Shown: piece by piece, positions 25,349 through 34,497 of the stretch
How positions within the stretch are numbered: the stretch's first letter is position 1
Layout: each line of letters begins with the position of its first letter
Notes under the pieces: generated by a model
What the model was told of the DNA's origin: nothing
Databases searched by the model: none
The model's input: only the letters and a program-made list of their open reading frames with translations
Assembly: GCA_965221725.1 (NCBI GenBank)
Contig: OZ244909.1
Coordinates: forward strand, 2,666,001-2,730,000
Direction: 5' to 3'
DNA from: HK1 sp965221725
Lineage (GTDB): Bacteria; Pseudomonadota; Gammaproteobacteria; HK1
Length of the DNA stretch: 64,000 nt
Made by a program: the position numbers and the translations under genes

Positions 25349-26983
25349 TCAGAGCGATTTCGCCCGATCGCGCAGCACGAACTTCTGAATCTTGCCGGTC
25401 GAGGTCTTCGGCAGCGGGCCGAACACCACGGTGCGCGGCATCTTGTAGCGCGCGATGCGCTCGCGGCACCACGCCATGACCTGCTTCTCGCCGAGGTCGT
25501 CGGCGCCGTCGCGAGGGGTCACGAACGCGCAGACGGTCTCGCCCCAGTGATCGTCGGGTCGGGCGACCACCGCCGCTTCCATGATGTCGGGGTGCCGGAA
25601 CAGGCATTCCTCGACCTCCAGGCTCGAGATGTTCTCGCCGCCGCTGATGATGATGTCCTTGGCGCGATCCTTCACTTCCACGTAGCCGTCGGGGTGACGC
25701 ACCGCGAGGTCGCCGGTGTGGAACCAGCCGCCGCGGAACGCCTCTTCCGTAGCTTCCTGATTCTTGAGGTAGCCGCGCATCACGGTATTGCCGCGCAGCA
25801 TCAGCTCGCCGATGGTCTCGCCGTCGCGCGGGGTCTCGGCCATGGTCTCGCCGTCGGCCACCATCATCGCGTGCATGGTGTGGTAAGGGACGCCCTGGCG
25901 GGCCATTCGTTCCGCGCGCCCTTCCATGTCGAGCACATCCCATGCGTCTTGCCACGCGCACACGGTGGCCGGGCCGTAGGTCTCGGTGAGGCCGTAGAGA
26001 TGGGTGACGTTGAACCCCATCCTCGACATCCCCTCGATCACCGCGCTCGGCGGTGCCGCCCCGCCGGTCGCCACCTCGACCACATGCCCGAACCGGCGCT
26101 TCACCGACTCCGGCGCATGCAGCAGCAGGTTGAGCACGACCGGCGCACCGCACATGTGAGTCACCCCGTGCTCCTCGATGAGCCCGAAGACGAGCGCGGG
26201 GTCGATGGCCCGCAGGCACACGTGGGTGCCTCCCGCCGCGGTCACCCCCCAGGTGTACGTCCAGCCGTTGCAGTGGAACATCGGCAGCGTCCACAGGTAG
26301 CGCGACCGGGCGCCGATGCCGAACGCGAGCATCTGGCCGCTGGCATTGAGGTACGCGCCGCGGTGGTGGGAGACGACGCCCTTGGGGTTGCCGGTGGTGC
26401 CCGACGTGTAGCCGAGACTGATCGCCTGCCATTCGTCGTCCGGGAGGCGGTAGCCGTAGTCCGGCGATCCCTCGTCGAGGAAGGCCTCGTAGTCCGTCTC
26501 TCCGATCCGGTCGCCGCTCTCGCACAGGGGGTCGTCGATGTCGATCACGATCGGCGGCGCGCGCATCCCTTCGAGTGCCCGCGCGATGACCGGCGAGAAC
26601 TCGCGGTCGGTGATGAGCACCTTCGTCTCGGCGTGGCCCAGGATGAACCGGATGGTGGCGGCGTCCAGCCGGTAGTTCAGCGCGTTGAGGACCGCGCCGC
26701 ACATCGGCACCCCGAAGTGGGCCTCGAGCATCTCGGGGATGTTCGGGGCCATGAGCGAGACGGTGTCGCCGACGCCGATGCCGCGCCTGGCCAGCGCGCC
26801 GGCGAGGCGCCGGCAGCGCGCGTGCAGCTCCGCGTAGGTGTGCCGGCGCGGTCCGTGCACCACGGCCGTCTTGTCGGGGTAGACCATCGCGGACCGCTCC
26901 AGGAAGCTGATCGGCGAGAGCGGCACGAAGTTCGCGGGTCGCTTGTCGAGGCCCTGCTCGTAGGGGTTGCCGGTTACGGTCAT
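25349..26983 (-). CDS. Acyl-CoA synthetase (AMP-binding, DmdB/AlkK-like)
   Basis: A 544-residue ANL-superfamily ligase. The ATP loop is YTSGTTGNPKG; YGLTETYGP (A5), HTGDLAVRHPDG (A7), KDRAKDIIISGGENISSLEVE (A8) and the C-terminal catalytic Lys in KTSTGKIQK (A10) are all present. It activates a carboxylic acid with ATP and CoA. Similarity is to the group including medium-chain AlkK and methylmercaptopropionate ligase DmdB; the DmdC-like dehydrogenase at 57089-58876 is compatible, but substrate is unproven. The start ATG at 26983 precedes the conserved NPYEQGLDK motif. Confidence 0.88.
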   Translation of the reverse strand: MTVTGNPYEQGLDKRPANFVPLSPISFLERSAMVYPDKTAVVHGPRRHTYAELHARCRRLAGALARRGIGVGDTVSLMAPNIPEMLEAHFGVPMCGAVLNALNYRLDAATIRFILGHAETKVLITDREFSPVIARALEGMRAPPIVIDIDDPLCESGDRIGETDYEAFLDEGSPDYGYRLPDDEWQAISLGYTSGTTGNPKGVVSHHRGAYLNASGQMLAFGIGARSRYLWTLPMFHCNGWTYTWGVTAAGGTHVCLRAIDPALVFGLIEEHGVTHMCGAPVVLNLLLHAPESVKRRFGHVVEVATGGAAPPSAVIEGMSRMGFNVTHLYGLTETYGPATVCAWQDAWDVLDMEGRAERMARQGVPYHTMHAMMVADGETMAETPRDGETIGELMLRGNTVMRGYLKNQEATEEAFRGGWFHTGDLAVRHPDGYVEVKDRAKDIIISGGENISSLEVEECLFRHPDIMEAAVVARPDDHWGETVCAFVTPRDGADDLGEKQVMAWCRERIARYKMPRTVVFGPLPKTSTGKIQKFVLRDRAKSL

Positions 26984-27109
26984 CGCGTATGCTCGGTGAG
27001 TCGTCGGCGGTGGAAATGCAGCGTAGTGTGTCCGGGCTATCCCACCATCGAAAGCGCCGCACACGCTCGGATCGGGCGCGGCGTTGGAATCGAACGCATC
27101 GTTTACGGG

Positions 27110-28420
27110 CTATCCCGCCAGCGTCACCCGAGTCCGGCCGGTCGCCTTCTCCATCGCCTGATCCAGATCCCACAGGATGTCTTCCAGGCTTTCGATCCCC
27201 ACCGAGAGCCGGATCATGTCCGGGGTCACCCCGGCCGCGATCTGCTCTTCCTCCGAGAGCTGCCGATGGGTGGTCGAGGCGGGGTGGATGACCAGGGTCT
27301 TGGCGTCGCCCACGTTCGCGAGGTGGCTCATGAACTGCGACGCCTCGATGAACGCTTCCCCCGCGTCGCGCCCGCCCCGGATGCCGAAGGTCAGGATCGC
27401 GCTTGCGCCCTTCGGCAGGTACTTCCGCGCGAGGGCGTGGTACGGACTCGATTCCAGGCCCGGATAGTTCACCCATCCCACCCGCGGATGGTCTTCGAGG
27501 AAGCGGGCGACCCCGAGCGCGTTCGCGCAGTGTCGGTCCATGCGCACGTGCAGCGTCTCCAGCCCCTGGAGGAAGAGGAAGGAGTTGAACGGACTCAATG
27601 ACGGCCCGAAGGTGCGCAGCGTCTCGCACCGCGCGCGCATCGTGAAGCCGAAGTCGCCGAACGTCTCGTAGAACCGCACTCCGTGGTAGCCCCGTGAAGG
27701 CTCCGTCATCCCGGGAAACTTGCCGTTGTCCCAGGGAAATTTGCCGGATTCGACGACGACGCCGCCGATCGACGTCCCGTGCCCGCCGATGAACTTCGTC
27801 GCCGAGTGGGTGACGATGTCCGCGCCCCACTCGAACGGACGGCACAGGTAGGGCGACGGGAAGGTGTTGTCGATCATCAGCGGCAGACCGGCGTCACGGG
27901 CGATGGCCGCCACCGGCTCGATGTCCAGCACGTTGATGAGGGGGTTGCCGATGGTCTCGGCGTAGAGCACGCGGGTGTTGTCGCGGATGGCGCGCGCGAA
28001 GTTCTCGGGGTCGTCCGGGTCGACGAACGTGGTCTCGATGCCGAGCTTCGGGAAGTTCACATCGAGCTGGGAGTAGCTCCCGCCGTAGAGCCGGCTCGAC
28101 GAGACCACATGATCCCCGCCCTGCAGCAGAGTGAGGAACGCGGTCATCTGGGCCGACATCCCCGACGCGGTGGCCACCGCGGCCCGGCCGCCTTCGAGCG
28201 CGGCCATGCGCTCCTCGAACATCGCGGTGGTCGGGTTCATCAGCCGCGTGTAGATGTTCCCGAACGTCTGCAGGTTGAACAGGCTCGCGGCGTGGTCGGC
28301 GTCGTCGAACACATACGACGTGGTCTGGTAGATCGGCGGCGCCCGCGAGCCGGTGGCGGTGTCGGGGAGCTGCCCGGCGTGCAGGCACAGGGTCTCGATG
28401 TCGTATTCGTGGTCTGCCAT
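27110..28420 (-). CDS. metY: O-acetylhomoserine sulfhydrylase
   Basis: A 436-residue Cys/Met-metabolism PLP enzyme. It begins ETLCLHAGQLPDTATGSRAPPIYQTTSYVFDD; PLP contacts include NIYTRLMNPT, and the Schiff-base Lys is in THSATKFIGGHG. The length and the insert around YYGGSY-like LYGGSYSQ fit MetY rather than the shorter MetB/MetC/MetZ. It makes homocysteine from O-acetylhomoserine and sulfide. A CoA-binding protein gene lies 114 bases upstream on the same strand. Confidence 0.92.
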   Translation of the reverse strand: MADHEYDIETLCLHAGQLPDTATGSRAPPIYQTTSYVFDDADHAASLFNLQTFGNIYTRLMNPTTAMFEERMAALEGGRAAVATASGMSAQMTAFLTLLQGGDHVVSSSRLYGGSYSQLDVNFPKLGIETTFVDPDDPENFARAIRDNTRVLYAETIGNPLINVLDIEPVAAIARDAGLPLMIDNTFPSPYLCRPFEWGADIVTHSATKFIGGHGTSIGGVVVESGKFPWDNGKFPGMTEPSRGYHGVRFYETFGDFGFTMRARCETLRTFGPSLSPFNSFLFLQGLETLHVRMDRHCANALGVARFLEDHPRVGWVNYPGLESSPYHALARKYLPKGASAILTFGIRGGRDAGEAFIEASQFMSHLANVGDAKTLVIHPASTTHRQLSEEEQIAAGVTPDMIRLSVGIESLEDILWDLDQAMEKATGRTRVTLAG

Positions 28421-28534
28421 CGGTGGTGGATTCTCCCGGTGCCGGCGGGGCCGGCGCGCCGTGGTGGATGACCTGCCCCGCCGTCCCCGCTGAGCCGTCG
28501 GTCGGGGCTGCGCCCGCGCGGACGCGGCGGGGCC

Positions 28535-29008
28535 TCAGTGCGTGATGTACATCGAGCGCTTGCCGGAGATGACCCGGGTGTCCACGCCGATCCACCCGAG
28601 ACCGCCGAACAGGCGCGCGTACTCGATCTTCATGCAGCGATCCATGACCACCTCCAGACCGGCGGCGCGGGCGAACGCCGCTGCCTCCTCGTGGACGATG
28701 CCGAGCTGCATCCACAGGATCTTCGCGCCGATGTCGGCGGCGTCGCGCGCGAGCGGCGGAATGTCCCGGGCCGGGCGGAAGCAGTCGACCACGTCGACGG
28801 GCTCGGGAATCTCCTTCAGGCCGCGATAGCAGCGCTGTCCGAGCACCTCCTCGTACCGGGGATTGACCGGAATGACGCGGTAGCCGTGATCGAGCAGGTA
28901 CTTCGCGGCGAAGTAGCTCGGGCGGTACCAGCTCGCGGACAGGCCGACCATCGCCACGACGCGGTTCTCGGCCAGGATCCTGCGCAGGGTGGGAATGTCG
29001 TCGCTCAC
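28535..29008 (-). CDS. CoA-binding domain protein (YccU-like)
   Basis: A small Rossmann-fold protein of about 157 residues from a GTG at 29008 with GGAG seven bases upstream; an ATG at 29056 is in frame but adds poorly conserved residues. The fold is shown by VVAMVGLSASWYRPSYFAAKYLLDHGYRVIPVNP and VDVVDCFRPARDIP, the CoA-binding pattern of succinyl-CoA-synthetase-like single-domain proteins. Frequent neighbour of metY-type genes; role not established, possibly sensing CoA thioesters or acyl donors. Confidence 0.85.
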   Translation of the reverse strand: MSDDIPTLRRILAENRVVAMVGLSASWYRPSYFAAKYLLDHGYRVIPVNPRYEEVLGQRCYRGLKEIPEPVDVVDCFRPARDIPPLARDAADIGAKILWMQLGIVHEEAAAFARAAGLEVVMDRCMKIEYARLFGGLGWIGVDTRVISGKRSMYITH

Positions 29009-29138
29009 CGCGGGGGCTCCGGAAGCGGGCGATGGTCGCCGGCGGCCATCATACACAGAGCCCGCTGGCGCCGGGACGGGCGGTCGTCGCGGGGGGAGGG
29101 GGCGGTCCCATCGCCAGGGGGGAACGCCCGCCTCTCGT

Positions 29139-31223
29139 CTACTCGATCCGCACCTTCACGTAGCGCCCGGGGGCGTCCTCAATGGCCGGCAGGGCGCCGG
29201 CGCCCGGCTCGCGCGCCGGCACCTCGCCGCCGTCGTGTTCGCTCACCCAGGCGTCCCAGTCCGGCCACCAGGAGCCCTCGTGGGCGACCGCCGCTTCGAG
29301 CCACGCCTGCGGCGTCTCGGCCGTTTCGCCGGTGTAGTAGCCGTACTTGTTCGCGGCCGGGGGGTTCACCACTCCCGCGATGTGTCCGGACATGGCGAGG
29401 ACGAACCGGACCGGCCCGCAGTAGAGTCGCGTCGCCGCGTAGGTGGACTTCCACGGGGCAATATGGTCCTCGCGGGTGGAGAGGATGTAGACGGGTACGT
29501 CGATGGTGGAGAGGTCGATCGGCACCCCGTCGAGGGTGATGCCGCCCGGCTCGCGCAGACGGTTGTTCTGGTACATGTCGCGCAGGTACGCGGAGTGCAT
29601 TGCGCGCGGCATGCGGGTCGAGTCGGAGTTCCAGTACAGGAGGTCGAACGGGAACGGATCCTTGCCCATCAGGTAGTTGTTGACCACGAAGCTCCAGATG
29701 AGGTCGTTGGCGCGCAGCAGGTTGAACGCTTCGGCCATCTTCGCGCCGTCGAAGTAGCCCGTGTCCTGCATCGACTCCTCGACGAGCGCAAGCTGCTCCT
29801 CGTCGATGAACACCCCGAGCTCGCCGGGCTCCGCGAAGTCGACCATTGTGGTGAAGAAGGTGGCCGATTCGATGGCAGGCCGCCGGCTCGTGGCTGGTGG
29901 GTCCGCAGGTTCCGGCCGGCTGGCCGCGCCGGCCGTCTCGGTGGCGGCCCCGGCGTTCCCGGCCGTCTCCGGCTCCGGCCGAGTCTCGTCCGTGTCTCCG
30001 CTTTCCGCCGCTTGCGCTTTCTCCGCGTCGGTCACGGATCCCGGCGACTCGCCGGCATCCCCGCTCTCCTCGACCCACACCGCATCCGTGGGCGCCGCCG
30101 GCATCGGCGCGGTGCCGGCCGCCGCGGAACCGCCGACAGGCTCGGGGGTCGCCGCATCCGCCACATCTCCGGCCTTCAGGTACGCGAGCGTCGCCGCGAG
30201 CAGGGTGCCGCCCAGGCAGTACCCGATCGCGTTGACGCTCGGCTCGCCGGTCGCCTTCCCGACCGCCTCCAGCGCCGCGACGGGGCCTTCGAGCAGGTAG
30301 TCGGTCATGGTCTTCCCGGCCAGCCGCTCGTCCGGATTCACCCACGAGATCACGAACACCGTATGCCCCCGCTCCCCCGCCCACTTGATGAACGAGTTCC
30401 CGGGGCGGAGATCGAGGATGTAGTACTTGTTGATCCACGGCGGCACGATGAGCAGGGGCCGCTTGCGCACCGTTTCGGTGGCGGGCGCGTACTGGAGGAG
30501 CTGCATCAGGTCGTTCTCGAAGACCACCTTGCCGGGGGTGACGGCGACGTTCTCGCCCAGCCTGAACTTCTCCGGGTCGGTCATCCGGACCCGGAGGCGT
30601 CCCTGGCCCCGCTCTAGGTCTTCGAGCATGTTGGACAGCCCCTGCACGAGGTTCTCGCCGCCGGTCTCGACGGTGCGTCTCGCCACCTCGGGGTTCGTCA
30701 TCGCGAAGTTCGTCGGGGCCAGGGCGTCGACGAACTGGCGGGTGTAGAAGTCCACCTTGTGCGCGGTGTGCGCATCGAGCCCTTCCGTCTCGCGCACCGT
30801 CGACAGCATGAATTTCGACGCGAGCAGATAGCTCTGCTTGATGTGGTCGTAGAGCGGGTTCTCGGACCAGGCTTCGTCGTTGAACCGGCGGTCTCCCGGT
30901 TCCGGGGCCGCCGCGGGCTCCACTTCCTCTCCGGCCATGCGCCGCGCGGTGTTCTCCCACAGTTTCGCGTAGTTCTGCCACAACGCAACCTGCGCCTCGA
31001 CGAGACGCCGGGGGTCGGACAGCATCTGCTGCCACAGCGCCTGGTACGCCTTCGACACCACCGCCGGCGCCAGCGGGTCGAATTCCCGGGGCTCGTTGGC
31101 CTGGCGTTCGACGAATGCCTGCATGATGCGCTGGCTCTGCTCGGCCACGCGGGTCATCGCCGCGTACAGGCGCTGCGGGTCGGGATTCGGGGCCGGAGGG
31201 ATCGGATCGGACGAGTCGTTCAT
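29139..31223 (-). CDS. phaC: Polyhydroxyalkanoate synthase, class I, with a low-complexity insertion
   Basis: A 694-residue PHA polymerase. The N-terminal PhaC domain is followed by the alpha/beta-hydrolase core: lipase-like box GYCLGG with catalytic Cys (near residue 330), catalytic Asp in STREDHIAPW and His in MSGHIAGVVN. It polymerises (R)-3-hydroxyacyl-CoA into storage granules. Between LAYLKAGDVAD and ESATFFTTMVDF there is an extra stretch of roughly 90 residues rich in Ala, Glu, Pro, Gly and Thr that class I enzymes, including the second copy here, lack. The insertion follows the strand after the nucleophile elbow and need not disrupt the fold. Named PhaC1 in these notes. Confidence 0.93.
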   Translation of the reverse strand: MNDSSDPIPPAPNPDPQRLYAAMTRVAEQSQRIMQAFVERQANEPREFDPLAPAVVSKAYQALWQQMLSDPRRLVEAQVALWQNYAKLWENTARRMAGEEVEPAAAPEPGDRRFNDEAWSENPLYDHIKQSYLLASKFMLSTVRETEGLDAHTAHKVDFYTRQFVDALAPTNFAMTNPEVARRTVETGGENLVQGLSNMLEDLERGQGRLRVRMTDPEKFRLGENVAVTPGKVVFENDLMQLLQYAPATETVRKRPLLIVPPWINKYYILDLRPGNSFIKWAGERGHTVFVISWVNPDERLAGKTMTDYLLEGPVAALEAVGKATGEPSVNAIGYCLGGTLLAATLAYLKAGDVADAATPEPVGGSAAAGTAPMPAAPTDAVWVEESGDAGESPGSVTDAEKAQAAESGDTDETRPEPETAGNAGAATETAGAASRPEPADPPATSRRPAIESATFFTTMVDFAEPGELGVFIDEEQLALVEESMQDTGYFDGAKMAEAFNLLRANDLIWSFVVNNYLMGKDPFPFDLLYWNSDSTRMPRAMHSAYLRDMYQNNRLREPGGITLDGVPIDLSTIDVPVYILSTREDHIAPWKSTYAATRLYCGPVRFVLAMSGHIAGVVNPPAANKYGYYTGETAETPQAWLEAAVAHEGSWWPDWDAWVSEHDGGEVPAREPGAGALPAIEDAPGRYVKVRIE

Positions 31224-31293
31224 GGGGGTGGGCTCCCTGGCGCGGGTGGCTCTCGCCCCGCGCGACGCGTATGTAACGGAGCTGTCAGTCGTA

Positions 31294-31375
31294 TCTCACC
31301 TTGATGCTCTGCCTGGTGTCTCCGGCCTGTATGCCCGGGCTTTCCGGGCTTTCCCGGGCGTTCAGGAGTTGCGGC
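31294..31375 (+). repeat. Dispersed REP-like repeat, copy 1
   Basis: An approximately 80-base element with core ctgcctggtgtctccggcct and a gggctttccc segment, ending in caggagt. It is the reverse complement of the copies at 31441-31517 and 33454-33533. With copy 2 it could form a long hairpin between the two phaC genes. Confidence 0.75.
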
Positions 31376-31440
31376 GAGACACCCCCAAGCCGTCCGTGGC
31401 ATCGGGTGACCGGTCGGTGCGCGCTGTCTTTCCGGTGCCC

Positions 31441-31517
31441 TACTTCGACTCCTGAGGTCTCGGGAGAGCCGGTGCGCGCAGGCCGGAGATACCGGGCAGA
31501 ATTTCAAAACGAGGCAC
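31441..31517 (-). repeat. Dispersed REP-like repeat, copy 2 (inverted)
   Basis: Complement reads tgcccggtatctccggcct then gctctcccgag and caggagtcga, matching copy 1 with scattered changes. It lies just after the stop of the second phaC gene; the interval 31224-31535 holds only these repeats. Confidence 0.75.
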
Positions 31518-31535
31518 CACCGTCTTTCCGGGGTT

Positions 31536-33296
31536 TCAGTGCTCCGGCATCGGGTGCATGACATAACTTCCGGGGGCATCCTCGAGGGCGGGGAGTCCGC
31601 CGTCGCCCGGGGTCCGCGCCGGCACCTTGCCGCCGGCAAACGCGCCGAGCCACCGGTCCCAGTGCGGCCACCACGAGCCCCTGCGCTCGTGCGCCGCCGC
31701 AAGCCAGCGCTCCGGTGAAGCCGGCGTCTCGTCTCCGGTCCGGTACCCGTACTTGCGCTTCGCGGAGGGGTTGATAACCCCCGCGATATGTCCCGACGCC
31801 CCGAGCACGAACTCCACCGGGCCGGCGAAGAGCTGCGTGGTGGCGTAGGTCGTTTTCCATGGCGCGATGTGATCTTCGACCGTCGAGAACACGTACGACG
31901 GGGTGGTGATGCGGGTGACGTCGATGGATTCGCCGGCGAGCGTGAGTCCGCCGGGCTCCCGGAGCCGGTTCTCGACGTACATCTTGCGCATGAAGAACGT
32001 GTGCATCGCGGCCGGCATGTTGGTCGGATCGCAGTTCCAGAAGAGGAGGTCGAGCGCGGGGGGCGCCTTGCCGAGCAGATAGCCGTCCACGTAGAACGAC
32101 CAGAACAGATCGTTGGCTCGCACCGCACGCCAGGTATCCGCGACCTGCCGGCCGGAGAGATAGCCCCGAGCCGAGATGGCGGCTTCGAGGGCGGGGAGCC
32201 CCTCTTCGTCGATGAACACCCCGATCGGCCCCACGTCGGAGAAGTCGACCATCGTCGCGAGGTACGTGGTGCTGGCGAGCCGGGGGTCGTCTTTCGCCCG
32301 GAGCCAGGCGGCGAGCGCGCACAGCAGGATGCCGCCGAGACAGTAGCCGACCGCGTTCACCTCGCGTTCGCCGGTGGCGCGCTCGATGGCGTCGAGCGCC
32401 GCGAGCGGCCCGTCGATCATGTAGTCCTCGAAGCCCTTGTCGGCGAACGACCCATCGGGATTCACCCACGAGATGATGAATACCGTATGTCCCTTGCGCA
32501 CCAGCCACTCCACCATGGAATTGTCCGGGCGGAGATCCATCACGTAGTACCGGTTCATCCACGGCGGGACGAGAAGCAGCGGATGGCGGCGGACCGAGGC
32601 GGTGGACGGCGCATACTGGATGAGCTGCATGAGGTCGTTCTGGAAGACCACCTTGCCCGGGGTCGCCGCGATGCTCTCCCCGACCGTGAAGGCGCCCCGC
32701 TCGCACATGGGGATCTCGAGTCGGCCGGTGCGCGGATCGAAGTCGCGCAGGAACCGGCACATGCCATCGACGGCGCTCGCCCCGCCGGTCTCGACCGCGG
32801 TGCGCAGCGCCTGCGGGTTGGTGGGGAAGAAGTTCGTCGGCGCGAGTGCATCGGCCACCTGACCGGCGGCAAATTCGAGCCGGTCCCGGCTCGACTCGTC
32901 GAGACCGGGCACCGTACCGGGGAACGAGGTGCAGGCGCGAGCATTCACCAGGTATGCCTGCTTCAGCACGTCGAACCACGGCACCGTCTCCCAGGTGTCG
33001 TCCCGGAACCGGCGGTCGTCGGCATCCGGGCGCGCCACCGGCTCCACTTCGGCGCCGAGCATCCGGGCGGCGCCATACGACCACAGTGCCCCCCACGACT
33101 CGGCGAGGTCGAGCCAGCCCCGCATCAGCGGCGCCGGATCCTCTGAAAGTCGGCGGCCGAGCCGCCACGCCGCGTCGTTCAGGCGGAGCGGATCGAGAGT
33201 GATGTCGGGAAGGCCGTCACCGAGCCGCGCGGGCCGCGCCGCCGCGGCCCCGGTCCCGTTCCGTGACGAGGCTGGCTCCATGTCGTTCAGGTTCAT
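31536..33296 (-). CDS. phaC: Polyhydroxyalkanoate synthase, class I, second copy
   Basis: A 586-residue PHA polymerase with catalytic Cys in GYCLGG, Asp in STVEDHIAPW and His in ASGHIAGVIN, and the conserved LLIVPPW-like LLLVPPWMNRYYVMDL. The ATG at 33296 is chosen for its GGAG ribosome site six bases upstream; the open frame extends far beyond but through repeats. It lies 312 bases upstream of the other phaC on the same strand, so the two may form one transcript. Compared with PhaC1 it lacks the internal low-complexity insertion, giving a normal class I length. No phaA, phaB or phasin gene is in the window. Confidence 0.92.
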   Translation of the reverse strand: MNLNDMEPASSRNGTGAAAARPARLGDGLPDITLDPLRLNDAAWRLGRRLSEDPAPLMRGWLDLAESWGALWSYGAARMLGAEVEPVARPDADDRRFRDDTWETVPWFDVLKQAYLVNARACTSFPGTVPGLDESSRDRLEFAAGQVADALAPTNFFPTNPQALRTAVETGGASAVDGMCRFLRDFDPRTGRLEIPMCERGAFTVGESIAATPGKVVFQNDLMQLIQYAPSTASVRRHPLLLVPPWMNRYYVMDLRPDNSMVEWLVRKGHTVFIISWVNPDGSFADKGFEDYMIDGPLAALDAIERATGEREVNAVGYCLGGILLCALAAWLRAKDDPRLASTTYLATMVDFSDVGPIGVFIDEEGLPALEAAISARGYLSGRQVADTWRAVRANDLFWSFYVDGYLLGKAPPALDLLFWNCDPTNMPAAMHTFFMRKMYVENRLREPGGLTLAGESIDVTRITTPSYVFSTVEDHIAPWKTTYATTQLFAGPVEFVLGASGHIAGVINPSAKRKYGYRTGDETPASPERWLAAAHERRGSWWPHWDRWLGAFAGGKVPARTPGDGGLPALEDAPGSYVMHPMPEH

Positions 33297-33309
33297 GCGG
33301 CGCTCCATG

Positions 33310-33365
33310 TTGAGCATGCACGGGTGAGCATGCAGACGTGAGCATGCGGGGGCGAGCGTGCGGGG
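33310..33365. repeat. Four 14-bp tandem repeats upstream of the second phaC
   Basis: Four imperfect units (33310-33323, 33324-33337, 33338-33351, 33352-33365) of the type gtgagcatgcNNNN. They lie 14 bases upstream of the phaC ATG, next to its ribosome site, so they fall in the leader. Confidence 0.75.
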
Positions 33366-33453
33366 CGGCATTCCGCCCGCGGATTCACTCGCGTTGTGCG
33401 GTGCACAATATAAATCCTCACCTGCCTGACCGGCAATGCCGTCTCGTTGTGTG

Positions 33454-33533
33454 CCGCACCTCGACTCCCGAGGCTTCGGGAAAGCCCGTGCATACGGGCC
33501 GGAGCGACCAGGCAGGATTTCAAGATGAGGCAC
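33454..33533 (-). repeat. Dispersed REP-like repeat, copy 3
   Basis: Complement contains tcctgcctggtcgctccggc, gggctttcccg and cgggagtcgaggtgcgg, matching copies 1 and 2. It lies in the 393-base interval (33297-33689) upstream of the second phaC, which otherwise has no gene. Confidence 0.75.
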
Positions 33534-33689
33534 TTGTTCATGACCTGCCCTCCTCGTTGCGGCTCTGCGTCAACGGTTCTGACCGCGCACATGATCCACG
33601 GGCATCGGAGCCAGGGCAGGTCAACCCATGATGTCCATCTCGTTGTGCTCGTTGTGCTCTATTGACCGTCGTCGCAAGGTGCCCGTACC

Positions 33690-34286
33690 GTGACGGCCCC
33701 GCAGAGCCACCCGAGCCACCGACCGATGCCCTTGTCCGAGCCCGCCCCGAGAACGCATCTCCACACCCGCAACGTCGAGTGCCGGGGTTATCTCCGGGAC
33801 GACGGGCTGTGGGATATCGAGGGCCGTCTCGTCGACACCAAGACCTACGCCTTCAGCAACCGTGATCGAGGCGAGATCGAGGCGGGCGAGCCTGTGCACG
33901 GGATGTGGTTGCGTCTCACCATCGACGACGCGATGCGCATCCACGAGGTCGAAGCGGTGACCGACCACGGTCCGTACCGCATCTGTCCGGCGATCACCAG
34001 CAACTTCAAGCGCCTCGAAGGACTGACCATCGGGCCGGGATTCCGGCGCGCGGTACGCGAGCGAGTGGGCGGCGAGCAGGGATGCACCCATCTGGTGGAA
34101 CTCGTCGGCCCGGTCGCCACCACCGCGTTTCAGACCATGGTCGCCCGGCGCCGCCTGAAGGGATCGCAGAGCGATTCGCGGAGCGGATCGCAGCGCCCTC
34201 TCTTCCTCGGCACCTGTCACGCACTCGCCACCGGGAGCCCCGTGGTGAAGGAGCAGTGGCCGGAGTTCTATACCGGCCGGGACTGA
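33690..34286 (+). CDS. DUF2889 family protein
   Basis: About 198 residues from a GTG at 33690 (AAGGTG upstream); an ATG at 33726 is an alternative. It contains the DUF2889 pattern: RNVECRGYLRDDGLWDIEGRLVDTK, HGMWLRLTIDD, TDHGPYRICP, and GCTHLVELVGPVATTAFQT near residue 130. The family is widespread in Proteobacteria with no proven function, sometimes linked to aromatic or CoA-ester catabolism. Here it lies next to the PHA genes on the opposite strand, which gives no firm clue. Confidence 0.82.
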   Translation: MTAPQSHPSHRPMPLSEPAPRTHLHTRNVECRGYLRDDGLWDIEGRLVDTKTYAFSNRDRGEIEAGEPVHGMWLRLTIDDAMRIHEVEAVTDHGPYRICPAITSNFKRLEGLTIGPGFRRAVRERVGGEQGCTHLVELVGPVATTAFQTMVARRRLKGSQSDSRSGSQRPLFLGTCHALATGSPVVKEQWPEFYTGRD

Positions 34287-34497
34287 TGCCGGCCCCGCCG
34301 GCCGGCCGCATCCCCCGGCCGCCGATGCGATCAGGGCGCCGCCCGCACCTGCGAACGGGCACCCGCCGTTCGGAAATGGCGTCCGGAAATAGCGTTGACT
34401 TAGCGCGTTGCTCACGCCGGGAGTGTTAGGCTACGCCGCCGATCATGCCGGTCCGGCCAGCCCGTGCGGTCCGCTGGAACACGGAGAGGAATCCCCC

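Noticed and set aside
31301..31561. Small protein gene in the gap between the phaC genes
   Set aside because: The frame is made of the dispersed repeats, and similar sequence recurs in other frames at 33454-33533.
33310..33365. CRISPR-like array
   Set aside because: Four contiguous 14-bp units with no spacers or cas genes.
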